Positions 45,354-56,339 of a stretch of 64,000 nucleotides of DNA are shown piece by piece; position 1 is the first letter of the stretch; every line of letters begins with the position of its first letter. Below the pieces are notes generated by a model. It saw only the letters and a program-made list of their open reading frames with translations. It did no database searches and was not told where the DNA came from. The position numbers and the translations under genes were made by a program. The DNA is from Deltaproteobacteria bacterium (GTDB lineage: Bacteria; Desulfobacterota; Dissulfuribacteria; Dissulfuribacterales; UBA3076): contig JAGYNZ010000009.1 in NCBI GenBank assembly GCA_018399745.1, forward strand, positions 1 to 64,000. Direction: 5' to 3'.

Positions 45354-46611
45354 ATTTCCCTTGTAGTTTCTTTGATATTGCAACATAAAAGGTAGCTCCT
45401 TTCTCCTCTCCTGGTTCCGCCCAAACATTCCCTTCATGCCTTTTTGCGAGCTCCTTAACAACCGCAAGGCCCAAACCAGCACCCGCGATTCCCTTAGAGG
45501 TCTTTTCCCTCTGATAGATTTGGAAAATCTTTTCACACTGATCCTTCTTAATTCCAACGCCATCATCGCTGACTGAAAAGATATGAAAGTCTTTGTCTTC
45601 TCTGTAACCAAGCCTGATTTCACTCAATTTATCTCCACCATATTTGAGCGCATTGTCCACAAGATTGCGCAGAATCCTCGTGACCGAAAGCCTGTCTGCC
45701 CTGATTACACTATCTGCTCCGGGCTCAACCAATTTGATGTGACGGCTGTCTAAAACAGAAGAAAATTCATCCTTTAACTCATTAAATATCTCCCCGATTT
45801 TGAGGTCTTCCATATTTAAAGGCGCAACCTTTGCCTGTACATATATGTTTATTCTCTCCACCAGAGTTACTATTTGTTCAGATGTTTTCTGGATCTTTTC
45901 ACAATACCCTCTACCCTTATCGTTTAATATATGGCCATATTTTTTGATAAGGAGTTTGGAGATGCCGTGGATCGCGATAGCAGGGCCTTTGAGATCATGA
46001 AATGTCGAGTAAGCGAAAAATTCAATCATTTTTTTTGACTCAGATAATTTGTCTTTCTTTTTCAGGATATTTTCATAAAGCCATGCATTTTTTACTGCTA
46101 CCGATACTTGATTCCCTATTACCTCAAGAAAATCTATCATTTCTTGATCTAACTTAATCAGTTTACCGGATGCCAGGTTCATAACACCTACAACCTGACC
46201 GACTGCAATGAGGGGAACGCACATGATGATCTTAAAACCCTTGTTTGCGAGCAGTGTGGCTCTTTGCTTATCCTCAAGCTCAGAGACATGCTGAGCAATG
46301 AAAGAACGTGTACTGGCTGCCTTTCCCGTAAAACCTTCTCCTAACTCCACATATTCAAGGCCTCCGGGATCGGTTCCCCGACATGCCGACAGGTGCAAAT
46401 GCCGGCCACTTTTGTCCAGCAAGTAGATCCTGCAGGCGTCAAATTCAAAATGTTCGAGCATCTTAAATGCTGCACCATTTAAAATATCGTCGAGTTTCTG
46501 AGATGATGAGAGAAAGTTACTGATGTCCAAGATGATAGAAAGCCCTTTATTTCTCTCTAACAAATTGTTTTTGCTAAAATCTATTGAGATATATCTTTTA
46601 TTCAGCGACAT
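45352..46611 (-). CDS. GAF-domain sensor histidine kinase
   Basis: 419 aa, no membrane segment. GAF domain at about 20-175 (LSACRGTDPGGLEYVELGEGFTGKAAST..., MCVPLIAVGQVVGVMNLAS), a HisKA region with the phospho-accepting His in FAYSTFHDLKGPAIAIHG near 208, and a HATPase domain with NLVDNALKYGG, DDGVGI and GAGLGLAVVKELAKRHEG. It is cytoplasmic, so the signal is probably internal. It lies 28 nt after cysS on the same strand; no response regulator is adjacent. Confidence 0.92.
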   Translation of the reverse strand: MSLNKRYISIDFSKNNLLERNKGLSIILDISNFLSSSQKLDDILNGAAFKMLEHFEFDACRIYLLDKSGRHLHLSACRGTDPGGLEYVELGEGFTGKAASTRSFIAQHVSELEDKQRATLLANKGFKIIMCVPLIAVGQVVGVMNLASGKLIKLDQEMIDFLEVIGNQVSVAVKNAWLYENILKKKDKLSESKKMIEFFAYSTFHDLKGPAIAIHGISKLLIKKYGHILNDKGRGYCEKIQKTSEQIVTLVERINIYVQAKVAPLNMEDLKIGEIFNELKDEFSSVLDSRHIKLVEPGADSVIRADRLSVTRILRNLVDNALKYGGDKLSEIRLGYREDKDFHIFSVSDDGVGIKKDQCEKIFQIYQREKTSKGIAGAGLGLAVVKELAKRHEGNVWAEPGEEKGATFYVAISKKLQGK

Positions 46612-46639
46612 AGCAGGTCTTTCTCAAAAAAGATAAAAA

Positions 46640-48118
46640 TTAAGTCAAAGGTTTAATTGTCCAGAAGGTTCCGTCAGGCCCGTCTTTAAGAATTATCCCC
46701 TTAGCTTCTAGAGCATCTCTGATCCTGTCTGCAGTGGCCCAATCTTTTTCCTCTCTGGCCCTGGTCCTATCCTTAATGACCTTCAATACATCGGCCTCGG
46801 TCATCCCAAGGAGGCCCAGTGCCTCGAGATTCCTGTTTCTAAGATATGCATCAGGCTCTTGATTGAGCAACCCCAGCACCCTGAAAGTATCCTGGATTGT
46901 CTGTACTCCAAACTTCAAAGGTTCTGCGTAAAGGACCGAAGGCCTCTTTTCAGCTTCCTGTCCAAGGCGATTTAAGGCCCTGACACCATCGAAGAGGTGC
47001 CCAATGGCCTGTGCGGTATTGAAATCATCATCCATGGCATACTCAAATCGATTTTTAAGATGATCAAGTGTCTCTATGCTTTCCTTTGCCTCATAAGTGA
47101 GTAGCCGCTGTTTTTTTATTGACCTTTCTGCCAGATGTATTGCCTCGGAAAGGGCCGTATAGCATCGATCCAGGGCGCAAGTCGTCTCCATCAGGATATC
47201 AGGACTGTAATCGAGGGGACTGCGATAATGCTTGGAAAGGAGAAAAAGCCTGAGTACCTCAGGATGATGTTTCTCCAGAATCTCTCGTATGGTTATAAAA
47301 TTTCCAAGGGACTTTGACATTTTCTCGCTAAGGATCGTTACAAAGCCGTTGTGCATCCAGAAACGGACAAAAGTCTTTCCTGTTGCCGCTTCGGATTGGG
47401 CACGCTCATTTTCGTGGTGAGGAAATATGAGATCCAGACCACCGCCATGTATGTCCAGAGTAGGTCCCAGATACTTCATGCTCATGGCGGAGCATTCAAT
47501 ATGCCATCCCGGCCTGCCTGGTCCCCATGGACTATCCCATTTGGGCTCACCGGGTTTTGCCGCCTTCCACAAAGCAAAATCCATAGGGTCTTGTTTCTCT
47601 TCTCCCACGGCTATCCTTGCCCCGGCCCTCATTTCTGCTATATTTCTTCGGGATAAGGTCCCATAGCCGGAGAAACTGCGCACAGAGAAATATACATCAC
47701 CTCCCGAGGTATAAGCATGGCCCTTGGTTATCAATATCTCTATTAGTTCTATAATTTCCTGAATGTGTTCTGTTGCCCTTGGTTCTTTCGTAGCACAGAA
47801 CACTCCCAGTGCATCCATATCCTGAGAGAAATGCCTTATCTCTCTATCTGCAAGGGCCTCGGAGGAAATTCCTTCCTCAATGGACCGGTTGATGATCTTG
47901 TCGTCGATGTCAGTAAAATTCCTTATAAAATTCACCTCAAATCCTCTATATCTGAGGTAGCGTAACACTGCATCAAAGACTACCGCTGAACGGGCATGCC
48001 CAATATGACAACGATCATAAGCCGTTATGCCGCACACATACATGCGCACATATCCTGAACTCAGGGGCTCAAAAACCTCTTTTTTGCGGGTAAAGGTATT
48101 ATAAATTTTTATGGTCAT
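46640..48118 (-). CDS. cysS: Cysteinyl-tRNA synthetase
   Basis: Class I aminoacyl-tRNA synthetase, 492 aa from ATG 48118 (MTIKIYNTF, the usual start); a TTG nine codons earlier lacks family support. The first zinc cysteine is in YVCGITAYDRCHIGHARSAV, which also holds the HIGH motif. WHIECSAMSMKYLG carries another zinc ligand, and SEKMSKSLGNF is the KMSKS loop. It is followed by the GAF kinase. Confidence 0.96.
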   Translation of the reverse strand: MTIKIYNTFTRKKEVFEPLSSGYVRMYVCGITAYDRCHIGHARSAVVFDAVLRYLRYRGFEVNFIRNFTDIDDKIINRSIEEGISSEALADREIRHFSQDMDALGVFCATKEPRATEHIQEIIELIEILITKGHAYTSGGDVYFSVRSFSGYGTLSRRNIAEMRAGARIAVGEEKQDPMDFALWKAAKPGEPKWDSPWGPGRPGWHIECSAMSMKYLGPTLDIHGGGLDLIFPHHENERAQSEAATGKTFVRFWMHNGFVTILSEKMSKSLGNFITIREILEKHHPEVLRLFLLSKHYRSPLDYSPDILMETTCALDRCYTALSEAIHLAERSIKKQRLLTYEAKESIETLDHLKNRFEYAMDDDFNTAQAIGHLFDGVRALNRLGQEAEKRPSVLYAEPLKFGVQTIQDTFRVLGLLNQEPDAYLRNRNLEALGLLGMTEADVLKVIKDRTRAREEKDWATADRIRDALEAKGIILKDGPDGTFWTIKPLT

Positions 48119-48479
48119 GATGATTAAAAAACTACCAGGCAGCAAACGTCTGCAAATACCGCCTAAAGAATGTTAAATTCGCACTTACAAGGGTCAATGT
48201 CAACTGTTTTCACGTTCTACCTTACATATCAGCAGGGTAAAACCCCGTATAAGTATGTGGCGGATTCAAAAAAGTATTTTTAAATTGAATCAACTGGTAT
48301 ATAAATGGGGGTTTAAAGAATGCTAATCTACTATATATTGTATATAATTTATTAGTGATCTCTTTGAAAAAACTCAATCTGGATGATTGCTTCAATTTTA
48401 CAAAACGCCTATGCTTTCGACCTAGATAGAGGCAGGGCCAGATATTTCCTTATAGTGAGGGAAACCAAGGGTATATAAC
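48119..48479. other. Divergent region cysS / nrdJ
   Basis: 361 nt, AT-rich. The NrdR-like box at 48329-48342 is the only motif I can name. A possible leader hairpin (TTTCC...GGAAA) lies just before the nrdJ ATG. No B12 riboswitch consensus was found. Confidence 0.5.
48329..48342 (+). promoter_or_regulatory. Candidate NrdR box upstream of nrdJ
   Basis: TACTATATATTGTA fits the NrdR consensus ACWATATATWGT exactly over the core. A looser TATATA site is about 35 nt upstream, slightly off the usual pair spacing. It is about 140 nt before the nrdJ start. Confidence 0.4.
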
Positions 48480-50747
48480 ATGGCAAATTTAATGGAATCC
48501 AGTCGAACGGCTTTATCAATTACGGACAGTGGTCTTCCCAATACAGATTTGCCGCTGACTGATAACGCACTCGTTGTATTGGCCCGCAGATATCTGAAGA
48601 AAGATGATCAGGGCAAAAATTTCGAAACTCCTGAAGAGATGTTCAGGAGGGTGGCGGAGACAATTGCCAAGGCAGATCCTATTTATGATAAGAATGCCGA
48701 TATAGATGCCCTTACCGAGATTTTTTATGGAATTATGACTTCTCTTAAATTTATTCCTAATTCGCCGACCTTAATGAATGCAGGCAGAGAGCTTGGACAG
48801 CTATCCGCATGCTTTGTACTTCCAATTGATGATTCTATTGAAAGCATTTTTGAGGCAATACAGCATACTGCCATGATTCATAAGAGCGGTGGAGGCACAG
48901 GCTTTTCCTTCTCAAGGATACGACCTAAGGGAGATCGAGTCAAATCCACACAGGGAATCGCAAGCGGCCCGATTTCCTTTATGACCATATTTGATGTAGC
49001 TACTGAGACAGTTAAGCAGGGAGGCACCAGGCGTGGTGCCAACATGGCTATTCTGAGGGTAGATCACCCTGATATTGAGGAATTTATCAGCACTAAGACG
49101 CATATTGAAAGGCTCAATAATTTCAATATTTCCGTCGCATTGACAGAGAAATTTATGCAGGCGGTTGAGCTTGGAAACGACTATGCGCTGATTAACCCCA
49201 GGACCGAAAAAGAGGTCAGATGGATATCAGCATCAGCTATCTTTGATAAGATAGTGAATTCAGCCTGGAATAGCGGTGAACCCGGAATCGTATTCCTGGA
49301 CCGAATCAACAGATCGAACCCTACTCCTGATCTGGGAGAAATCGAAAGCACGAATCCTTGTGGCGAACAGCCACTTCTACCCTACGAATCATGTAACCTG
49401 GGTTCTATCAATCTGGGCAAATTTGTTAAAGATGGCAATATAGATTATCAGGCCCTTAAGGATACAGTGTGGCATGCAGTCCACTTTTTGGACAACGTGA
49501 TAGATGTCAACAAGTTTCCTCTCGAAGAAATCCGCAATATGACGCTCCTGACCCGCAAGATAGGCCTGGGAGTCATGGGCTTTGCTGACCTCCTTATATG
49601 TCTGGGAATTCCATATAACTCTGACAAGGCCGTTTCCCTGGCTGAGGAACTCATGTCTTTTATAGATAAGGAATCAAAGGAAGCCTCGGCAGAACTTGCG
49701 GTAAAGCGTGGGAATTTCCCTGCCTATAAAGGTAGCATTTACGATAATCCGAACACTCCTCTCATGAGAAACGCCACCACCACTACTATCGCACCAACCG
49801 GTACTATAAGCATTATTGCAGGGGCATCAAGCGGCATTGAGCCTCTGTTTGCAATCAGCTATATCCGTCGTGTGCTTGATGGTACAGAGCTTGTAGAGAC
49901 ACACCCCCTGTTTGTAAAGGCAATGAAAGATGCCGGTAAATATTCTGAGCCCTTGATGGAAAAGATCGCAGAAGCCGGATCCATCCAAGATATGGATGAA
50001 GTGCCGAAAGACCTGAAGAAAATATTCGTCACCTCCCTGGACGTCTCACCGGAGGATCATATAGCCATCCAGGCCGCATTCCAGAAAGATATTGATAATG
50101 CTGTGTCTAAAACAATCAACTTTCCTGAAGGTGTGACACAGGACTCTATCCGCAGGGCATACATATTGGCTTGGAGTAAGGGTCTTAAGGGAATAACAAT
50201 CTATCGTAGCGGCAGCAGGCCGATCCAGGTCCTAAGTCTGAAAAAAGAGAGAAAACTGACTGATTCATCAGAAAAAAACCTTCAGAAGAATACAAACGGA
50301 AAGATCGCTCCAAGACCCAGACCGCCTAAAACTCACGGTATTACAGAGCGGGTGCGGACAGGGTGTGGAAATCTCTATGTAACTGTTAACTGGGATGATA
50401 AAGATATCTGTGAGGTATTTGCCCAAATGGGTAAGACCGGTGGGTGCGCCGCCTGTCAGATTGAGGCTGAAAGCAGATTGATTTCCCTTGCACTCCGTTC
50501 CGGGATCAGGGTCCAGTCCATTGTAAGCCAGCTTGCTGGCATACGTTGCCCGTCTCCCATCTGGCATGAAGGGGGCCAGATTCTTTCCTGCCCTGACGCC
50601 ATTGCTAAAGTACTGGCATCCGCTAGCGGAATTAATATAGAAAAAGGAGGGCCCGTTATTATGAACTGTCCTGAGTGCGGCGCGGTGCTTGAGCCGGAGG
50701 GCGGCTGCTTTCTATGCCGGTCCTGCGGGTTTTCAAAATGCGATTAA
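48480..50747 (+). CDS. nrdJ: Adenosylcobalamin-dependent ribonucleotide reductase (class II)
   Basis: Oxygen-independent RNR, 755 aa. The active-site finger loop is NPCGEQPLLPYESCNLGSINL (near residue 285), and the substrate-site segment GGGTGFSFSRIRPKGD is at about 137. NATTTTIAPTGTISIIAGASSGIEP is the second catalytic loop. The C-terminus has the TSCPD domain (GCGNLYVTVNWDDKDICEVFAQMGKTGGCAACQ) and a zinc ribbon CPECG...CRSCGF. Use of B12 fits the corrinoid chemistry elsewhere in the window. Probably regulated by NrdR (box at 48329). Confidence 0.96.
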   Translation: MANLMESSRTALSITDSGLPNTDLPLTDNALVVLARRYLKKDDQGKNFETPEEMFRRVAETIAKADPIYDKNADIDALTEIFYGIMTSLKFIPNSPTLMNAGRELGQLSACFVLPIDDSIESIFEAIQHTAMIHKSGGGTGFSFSRIRPKGDRVKSTQGIASGPISFMTIFDVATETVKQGGTRRGANMAILRVDHPDIEEFISTKTHIERLNNFNISVALTEKFMQAVELGNDYALINPRTEKEVRWISASAIFDKIVNSAWNSGEPGIVFLDRINRSNPTPDLGEIESTNPCGEQPLLPYESCNLGSINLGKFVKDGNIDYQALKDTVWHAVHFLDNVIDVNKFPLEEIRNMTLLTRKIGLGVMGFADLLICLGIPYNSDKAVSLAEELMSFIDKESKEASAELAVKRGNFPAYKGSIYDNPNTPLMRNATTTTIAPTGTISIIAGASSGIEPLFAISYIRRVLDGTELVETHPLFVKAMKDAGKYSEPLMEKIAEAGSIQDMDEVPKDLKKIFVTSLDVSPEDHIAIQAAFQKDIDNAVSKTINFPEGVTQDSIRRAYILAWSKGLKGITIYRSGSRPIQVLSLKKERKLTDSSEKNLQKNTNGKIAPRPRPPKTHGITERVRTGCGNLYVTVNWDDKDICEVFAQMGKTGGCAACQIEAESRLISLALRSGIRVQSIVSQLAGIRCPSPIWHEGGQILSCPDAIAKVLASASGINIEKGGPVIMNCPECGAVLEPEGGCFLCRSCGFSKCD

Positions 50748-50941
50748 TAAAAAGGATCTCTTCATCAGTTTTTCAGGGTATAAACTACATAGTCGATATC
50801 AAAAAATCCGTTTTCAGTCAGATATTTATTACAGCACTGCTTACCATTTAATTTAACCTGGAAGGCTATCTTAACTAATTCATAAAATCAGAAAGGGAAA
50901 TACGGGCCCAGACAAACTGAAATTTGTAACGTTTTCCCCTT

Positions 50942-53900
50942 TTAGTCACCATCCAAAACATCGCGGACAATAGTGGCCAGAACGTTAATAGAAAAGGGTT
51001 TATTAATAAAATGCACGCCTTTATCCAGCATTCCATGGTGAGCTATAATATCTGCCGTATAACCCGACATAAAAAGGCACTTTATATCAGGATAAAGAGA
51101 TGACAGATTTTTTGCCAAGTCCCGGCCGTTCATCTCTGGCATAACCACGTCGGTAATAAGCAGATGGATATCGCCAGCATGCTCTCTGGCCAGACTGATT
51201 GCTTTGCCGGGGGTGGCGGAAACCAGAACGGTATAGCCTTGAAGTTTTAGCATCATTGCAGTCATTCTCAGAATTGCAGGTTCGTCTTCCACCAGCAGTA
51301 TGGTCTCGCTACCACTTACTGACAGCTTTACCGTATCTTTTTCTGACATCAAAGTGCTCTTGTGCGCGTATCGTGGCAGATATATCTTGACAGACGTACC
51401 GTAGCCCAGCTCGCTGTAGACATTGATGAAACCGTTGTTTTGCTTAACAATCCCATATACGGTAGCCAAGCCCAGGCCCGTCCCTTTGCCGGGCTCTTTC
51501 GTAGTAAAAAACGGTTCAAACAGTTTGCTCTGAGTCTCTTTTCCCATACCGCAACCGTCATCACTCACGGCCAGCAGGGCATATTCGCCCGGGATAGACC
51601 CAGGATGTTTGGCACAGTAGACTTCATCAAACACCATATTGGCCGTCTCAATTGTGACCCGGCCCCCTTCCCCAATCGCGTCGCGGGCATTAATGCAAAG
51701 ATTGGCCAGAATCTGATCGATCTGAGAGGGATCCACATTAACTCGCCAGAGCCCTTGCCCTGGCAACCAAGCCAATTCAATGTCTTCACCTATCAAACGG
51801 TGTAACATTTTCATGATGCTATTTACACCATGATTCAGATCAAAAATTTGGGGCTCGATGGTCTGCTTGCGGGCAAAAGCCAACAGCTGTCTTGTCAAAT
51901 CTGCAGATCGTTGAGAAGCTTGCTTGATCTCCATCAGGTCTGCCTGGAGTATCTGGTTTTCACCCACATTCTGTAATGCCATTTCTGCGTGTCCCAAGAT
52001 CACTCCCAGCATATTATTAAAGTCATGCGCTACTCCGCCTGCCAAGCGACCCACCGATTCCATCTTTTGGGCCTGGTTCAACTGGGCCTGCAACTTTTGC
52101 TGCTCTGCTTCGGCCTGTTTTTGCTCTGTGATATCGGGGAAAACCACAATGCCTGCAATGATTCGGCCCTTTTCATCCCGAAGTGGTGCTGCGCTGGCCA
52201 TAATCCAACGATCACCTTCTTTCCTGCGAATGATAATTTCTGCATTCTTAGTTATTTTACCATACCGTATAGCCTGAGTAAGCGGAAGGTCATCAACACT
52301 ATAGGGCGTGCCGTCCGGGTAAAACATCTGCCAAAAATCCCGATGGTCATCGAGGACTATGCTTCTTATATCTTCAGGCTGCTTGAAAAGGAGCCCTATG
52401 GCCCCTTGGTTGAAATGCGTGATTTTTCCGTCTGGCGCCTCGGCAATAAGCACAGGAAATGGCATTTGCGCGATGGCGAATTCAAGTAATCGCAACACAT
52501 GCGATTCCTCTTCCCGAGCCTTTTTCTCTTCGGTGATATCAGTTCCTGTGCAGATCACAAATTCAATTTTACCCTTTTCATCCAGTTTAGGGGTCCTTGT
52601 AATTTTTATAAGCCGACGCTCCCCGTTAGCATTGGGAATCCACTCTTCGCTGTAAACCGGTTGGCCTGTTTCAAATACTTCCATGTTGCCAGCCCTGTAA
52701 AACTCAGCTAAATCCTGTGACATGAACTCTTCCAGCTTTTTATGGGCAATATCTTTGGGATGGCGACCCAGAAAATCAGCATGAGCGAGATTAACTCGTC
52801 TGTAGGTTTCGGGATTGGACAAATACCAGACCTGTGTATCCAGGCCATCCAAAAGCAGACGCTGTTCTCTTGATTTTTTTTTCAGGTCCTCAAAGGCCTT
52901 CCACCGATCAACGGCCGCTGCGACACCGTCGGCAATTGTTCGCAGTATACAAATGTCATTTTTCTGCCAATATCGAGCCGCCGTGCAGTCATCAAAGCCT
53001 ATAAAACCCCACAGCCTGTCATCATTAAAAATCGGCACAATCAAAATGGAAAGAATATCCTGCGCCTCGAGAATTTTACGCTCCGACTCGGTCATCTCTG
53101 CAACCACTCCGGTAAAGGGCAGGCCGGCCTTAAGACAGGACAGCAAGGATGGCGCAACAGGTTCATAAGCCAGGTGCTGAAGATCAGCATTGTCGATCTG
53201 GGGAATGATGCCTTTGGCGCAGGATTCACAAAGCTGGGTCATGCATGGCCCGGTAACAGGGTCGTCTTCATGCAAAAAGATGTAAGCACGATCAGCCTGA
53301 ACAGCGTCCCGTGACACTTGCAAAATCCGGTGGAGTCTCTTCAACAGATCGCCTGACGTGGCCAGGCATTGTATGCACTCCGCAGCGCATCTCTCATAAA
53401 TGAGCCGTCGTCTGAGAGTGTCTTCACTCTTGCGCAATTCTTGTGTTCGCGCTTCCAGCAGATCTTCCACCCCCAGAAGTGACCTTTCCCGTCGTGCCCT
53501 GGTACAAAGTTCCAGAAGATATTGCGGCTCGAACGGTTTACGCAAATAGGCGGCCGCCCCCTTGCGCATCCAGGCCAAAGCCAATTCAGGGCTGGGGTCC
53601 TTAGTCATCATAATGCATATGACGTCGGGACGAATTTTTTTAAACCGCATCAACAGATTATCCCCTTTGCCGTCGGGTAAATGATAGTCGATCAACGTCA
53701 TATCAAATGGTTCCCGTCCAAATAAATCTATAGCAGAATTCAGAGTCACAGCGATTTCGGCATAATATCCATCTTGCTCAAAAGTTTTCTTAAACAAATC
53801 GGCCAGGGTCCGGCTGTCCTCGACAATCAAAATACGCAACTGAAACCTTGGTCGCTCACCGGCTAGCAGAGACCTTGCCAAGGAAATAAAACGTTTTCCC

Positions 53901-54259
53901 TCCACTGGCGAAGACAAAAAGGCATTGGCTCCCAAAACCGCGTTAATACGGCTGACATCGTCACCGGCAAAGGTGGCTGAAACCACCAGTATAGGCACGT
54001 CGTTGAATCCAGGATATTCAGACGAACGTAGCAGTCGGCAAAAGCGCCAGCCATCGATCCCGGGCATGTACAGGTCCGTGACAATCAGATCGGGCAGATT
54101 ACTCTCGTCCATTGCTGAAAGGGCTACTTCGGCGCTCTCATACGCCACGGCCTCGATGCCTTCCTTGCGCAACAGCCTTGTAAGGATATTGAGCTGAGTG
54201 ACGTCGTCATTGACCACTACAGCAGTAGGAATAATTTTTTGTGTCTGGTGCTGTGACAT
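50942..54259 (-). CDS. Hybrid histidine kinase REC-REC-GAF-PAS-PAS-HisKA-HATPase-REC
   Basis: 1105 aa, cytoplasmic. Receiver 1 (about 10-130, DLYMPGIDG), receiver 2 (about 140-260, LIDYHLPDG), GAF (about 290-450), two PAS (about 465-585 and 595-720), HisKA with GRLAGGVAHDFNNMLG near 750, HATPase (DDGCGM, GTGLGLATVYGIV) and a C-terminal receiver (ITDVVMPEMNG). The H-D-F-N-N form of the H-box is the type that often acts in phosphorelays. Two N-terminal receivers upstream of the sensor are unusual and may make the kinase an integrator. A stand-alone receiver gene lies 160 nt upstream on the same strand. Confidence 0.93.
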   Translation of the reverse strand: MSQHQTQKIIPTAVVVNDDVTQLNILTRLLRKEGIEAVAYESAEVALSAMDESNLPDLIVTDLYMPGIDGWRFCRLLRSSEYPGFNDVPILVVSATFAGDDVSRINAVLGANAFLSSPVEGKRFISLARSLLAGERPRFQLRILIVEDSRTLADLFKKTFEQDGYYAEIAVTLNSAIDLFGREPFDMTLIDYHLPDGKGDNLLMRFKKIRPDVICIMMTKDPSPELALAWMRKGAAAYLRKPFEPQYLLELCTRARRERSLLGVEDLLEARTQELRKSEDTLRRRLIYERCAAECIQCLATSGDLLKRLHRILQVSRDAVQADRAYIFLHEDDPVTGPCMTQLCESCAKGIIPQIDNADLQHLAYEPVAPSLLSCLKAGLPFTGVVAEMTESERKILEAQDILSILIVPIFNDDRLWGFIGFDDCTAARYWQKNDICILRTIADGVAAAVDRWKAFEDLKKKSREQRLLLDGLDTQVWYLSNPETYRRVNLAHADFLGRHPKDIAHKKLEEFMSQDLAEFYRAGNMEVFETGQPVYSEEWIPNANGERRLIKITRTPKLDEKGKIEFVICTGTDITEEKKAREEESHVLRLLEFAIAQMPFPVLIAEAPDGKITHFNQGAIGLLFKQPEDIRSIVLDDHRDFWQMFYPDGTPYSVDDLPLTQAIRYGKITKNAEIIIRRKEGDRWIMASAAPLRDEKGRIIAGIVVFPDITEQKQAEAEQQKLQAQLNQAQKMESVGRLAGGVAHDFNNMLGVILGHAEMALQNVGENQILQADLMEIKQASQRSADLTRQLLAFARKQTIEPQIFDLNHGVNSIMKMLHRLIGEDIELAWLPGQGLWRVNVDPSQIDQILANLCINARDAIGEGGRVTIETANMVFDEVYCAKHPGSIPGEYALLAVSDDGCGMGKETQSKLFEPFFTTKEPGKGTGLGLATVYGIVKQNNGFINVYSELGYGTSVKIYLPRYAHKSTLMSEKDTVKLSVSGSETILLVEDEPAILRMTAMMLKLQGYTVLVSATPGKAISLAREHAGDIHLLITDVVMPEMNGRDLAKNLSSLYPDIKCLFMSGYTADIIAHHGMLDKGVHFINKPFSINVLATIVRDVLDGD

Positions 54260-54421
54260 CAGTAAACCTCTTTTATAATTAATTCCCTCAACCCGTCATT
54301 TCCCTAAAGGCCTTTTCAGTGACTTACAAAAGTTCAGCAAGACCCGACGTCTTGATAAATAAAAAATAGTTTGTCCGCTTATACATCACGTGAGGCAAAA
54401 TAGGCGGAAGTCAAATGTTTT

Positions 54422-54814
54422 TTAGTTATCAGGTAGTTTTGCATTATTCGTAGCTTCTCTTATTTTTTCTACAATCTCTTTGAGGTCAACTGGCTTTGTT
54501 GTCCAACCTTGGATACCGATATGTTCTATCGTCGCAACAAGGTCAGGTTGGTCCTCAATAGAACTCATGACGATTACAGGTAAATTCAGGCCATTCCGCC
54601 GCAGCAGAGTAAGAAAGGCATGACCGTGCATCCTGGGCATGATGAGATCAAGAAGAATGCAATCAGGTGTACAGTATTTGATGATCTCAGCTGCTTGCCT
54701 GCCATCTTCAGCACAGATGATCTCAAAACCCACCTTATGTAATTGATTTGCCAGTATTGTTCGAGACGTAAAATCATCTTCAACAATCATAACCAAAACT
54801 TTTTCACGCATCAT
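54422..54814 (-). CDS. Stand-alone response regulator receiver
   Basis: CheY-like domain, 130 aa, with no output domain. The acidic pocket is MIVEDD (near 9-14), the phospho-acceptor Asp in LLDLIMPRMHG (near 57), Thr/Ser in VMSSIED and Lys in TTKPVDLKE. It lies between the two large hybrid kinases and is 55 nt after the end of the frameshifted one, so it may receive phosphate from either. Confidence 0.93.
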   Translation of the reverse strand: MMREKVLVMIVEDDFTSRTILANQLHKVGFEIICAEDGRQAAEIIKYCTPDCILLDLIMPRMHGHAFLTLLRRNGLNLPVIVMSSIEDQPDLVATIEHIGIQGWTTKPVDLKEIVEKIREATNNAKLPDN

Positions 54815-54869
54815 CGCGAGCCCCTGTGATTAAATAGTTTTTTGCCCTTACCACGACCTTGTTTATATG

Positions 54870-56339
54870 CTAAATGCCCTTTTCCATGGCCACTTTCAAC
54901 AGGGCAAATTGCTTTTCAATTTCCGGCATTAACTTGTCCATCTCTTTCTTGTCCCCTGCCTTGCCCGCCTTTTCCATCAGATAGGCAATCTCCCGCAATG
55001 CCATACCTGTGACATTACCTGCTGCCCCCTTGATTTTATGGGCCTGGGCACCCGCTTTTACTGCCTGACTATTTTTCACATATGCCTTGAGTGCCGCCAT
55101 CTGTTTGGGCATGTCCTCCAAAAACCCAGCTATAATTGTTTCAGTCAGATCCTTGTCTCTCATCAGCCGCTCAAGCAAGGCCGTACGGTCAAATATCCTG
55201 GATGAAAAGATCTCAACTCCATCTTTATCTAAAATTTCTGACCGATTTGTGTCTATACCATTCATTCGTCCGGCATCCACATCAGCTTTCAGCAAAAACT
55301 TTTCCAGCTCTTCTACCAGTATCAAAGGCCTGATCGGTTTGGTAATATAGCCGTTCATACCTGCTTTCAGACATTTTTCGCGGTCTCCGATCATGGCATG
55401 GGCGGTCATGGCAATGATGGGAATTTCGTGGTTGAGGATTACGGATTGCGAATCCCTTATCTGTCTTGTAGCTTCGAGACCATCCATCTCCGGCATCTGT
55501 ATATCCATGAGCACCAGGTCGTAGTGAATAGCCTTCAGCGCATCGATAGCCTGTTTTCCATCGAAAACTGAATCCGCTTGGAGACCGAGCCTTTTGAGAA
55601 TACCCAGGGCTACCTGCTGATTGGTAAGATTATCTTCTGCCAGCAGGATTCGCGCTTTACACTCAGCAAAGATATTACGTATCTCCCGGACCACATGTCG
55701 CGTCGTGATGATAAGTGATTCTGGTACTTTGCTGTCTCGGTCCGCAATCATATGTGAAAGAGCGGTTTTCAGCTCCATGACCCGTACCGGTTTGGTCAAA
55801 TATGCGTCAAAGCCGATCTTTGCAAAACGTTTTGCATCGCCCGGGACTGCCATGGATGTCAAAATTAACATACGGGTATGAGCCAAACGGCGATCTGACT
55901 TGATAGCCAGACCCAAGGATTCGCCGTCCATTCCAGGCATCTGCATATCGATGACGGCGATCCGAAAGGGATCTCTTTCATCTAAAGCCTTATAAAGAGC
56001 CTCAATGGCCTCAGGTCCCTCGCTGGCTTCATATACGCGCATATTCCAAGAGGTCATACGGATATTCAAAATATCCCGGTTGGTGGCGTTGTCATCCACA
56101 ATTAATACACGAACGTTTTGCAGGTCTGCCAAGGCAGAGGCTTGCCTGACGGCATCTATGGGCTGTTTGGTAAAGCGCACTGTGAACCAAAATTCAGAAC
56201 CCTTTCCCACTTCGCTCTCTAGACCAATTGCGCCCCCCATTATCTCGACCAGTTGCCTGGAGATCGCCAGCCCCAATCCAGTACCGCCATATTTGCGTGT
56301 AGTAGAAGCATCTACCGGGCGAATACTTGAAAAAGGCAT
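54870..56339 (-). CDS. Hybrid kinase fragment 3: HATPase end, REC, REC, HPt
   Basis: Frame beginning within the ATPase domain ([20 protein letters not shown]), so its first codons are not a real start. Receiver 1 spans about 50-170 ([10 protein letters not shown]) and receiver 2 about 190-315 ([11 protein letters not shown]), followed by an HPt domain (about 385-480) with phospho-His in [10 protein letters not shown]. Alone it cannot autophosphorylate. The HPt end points to a multistep relay, possibly to the receiver at 54422. Confidence 0.75.
   Translation of the reverse strand: MPFSSIRPVDASTTRKYGGTGLGLAISRQLVEIMGGAIGLESEVGKGSEFWFTVRFTKQPIDAVRQASALADLQNVRVLIVDDNATNRDILNIRMTSWNMRVYEASEGPEAIEALYKALDERDPFRIAVIDMQMPGMDGESLGLAIKSDRRLAHTRMLILTSMAVPGDAKRFAKIGFDAYLTKPVRVMELKTALSHMIADRDSKVPESLIITTRHVVREIRNIFAECKARILLAEDNLTNQQVALGILKRLGLQADSVFDGKQAIDALKAIHYDLVLMDIQMPEMDGLEATRQIRDSQSVILNHEIPIIAMTAHAMIGDREKCLKAGMNGYITKPIRPLILVEELEKFLLKADVDAGRMNGIDTNRSEILDKDGVEIFSSRIFDRTALLERLMRDKDLTETIIAGFLEDMPKQMAALKAYVKNSQAVKAGAQAHKIKGAAGNVTGMALREIAYLMEKAGKAGDKKEMDKLMPEIEKQFALLKVAMEKGI

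Noticed and set aside
48119..48479. Cobalamin riboswitch before nrdJ
   Set aside because: No GCCACTG B12 box or conserved core.
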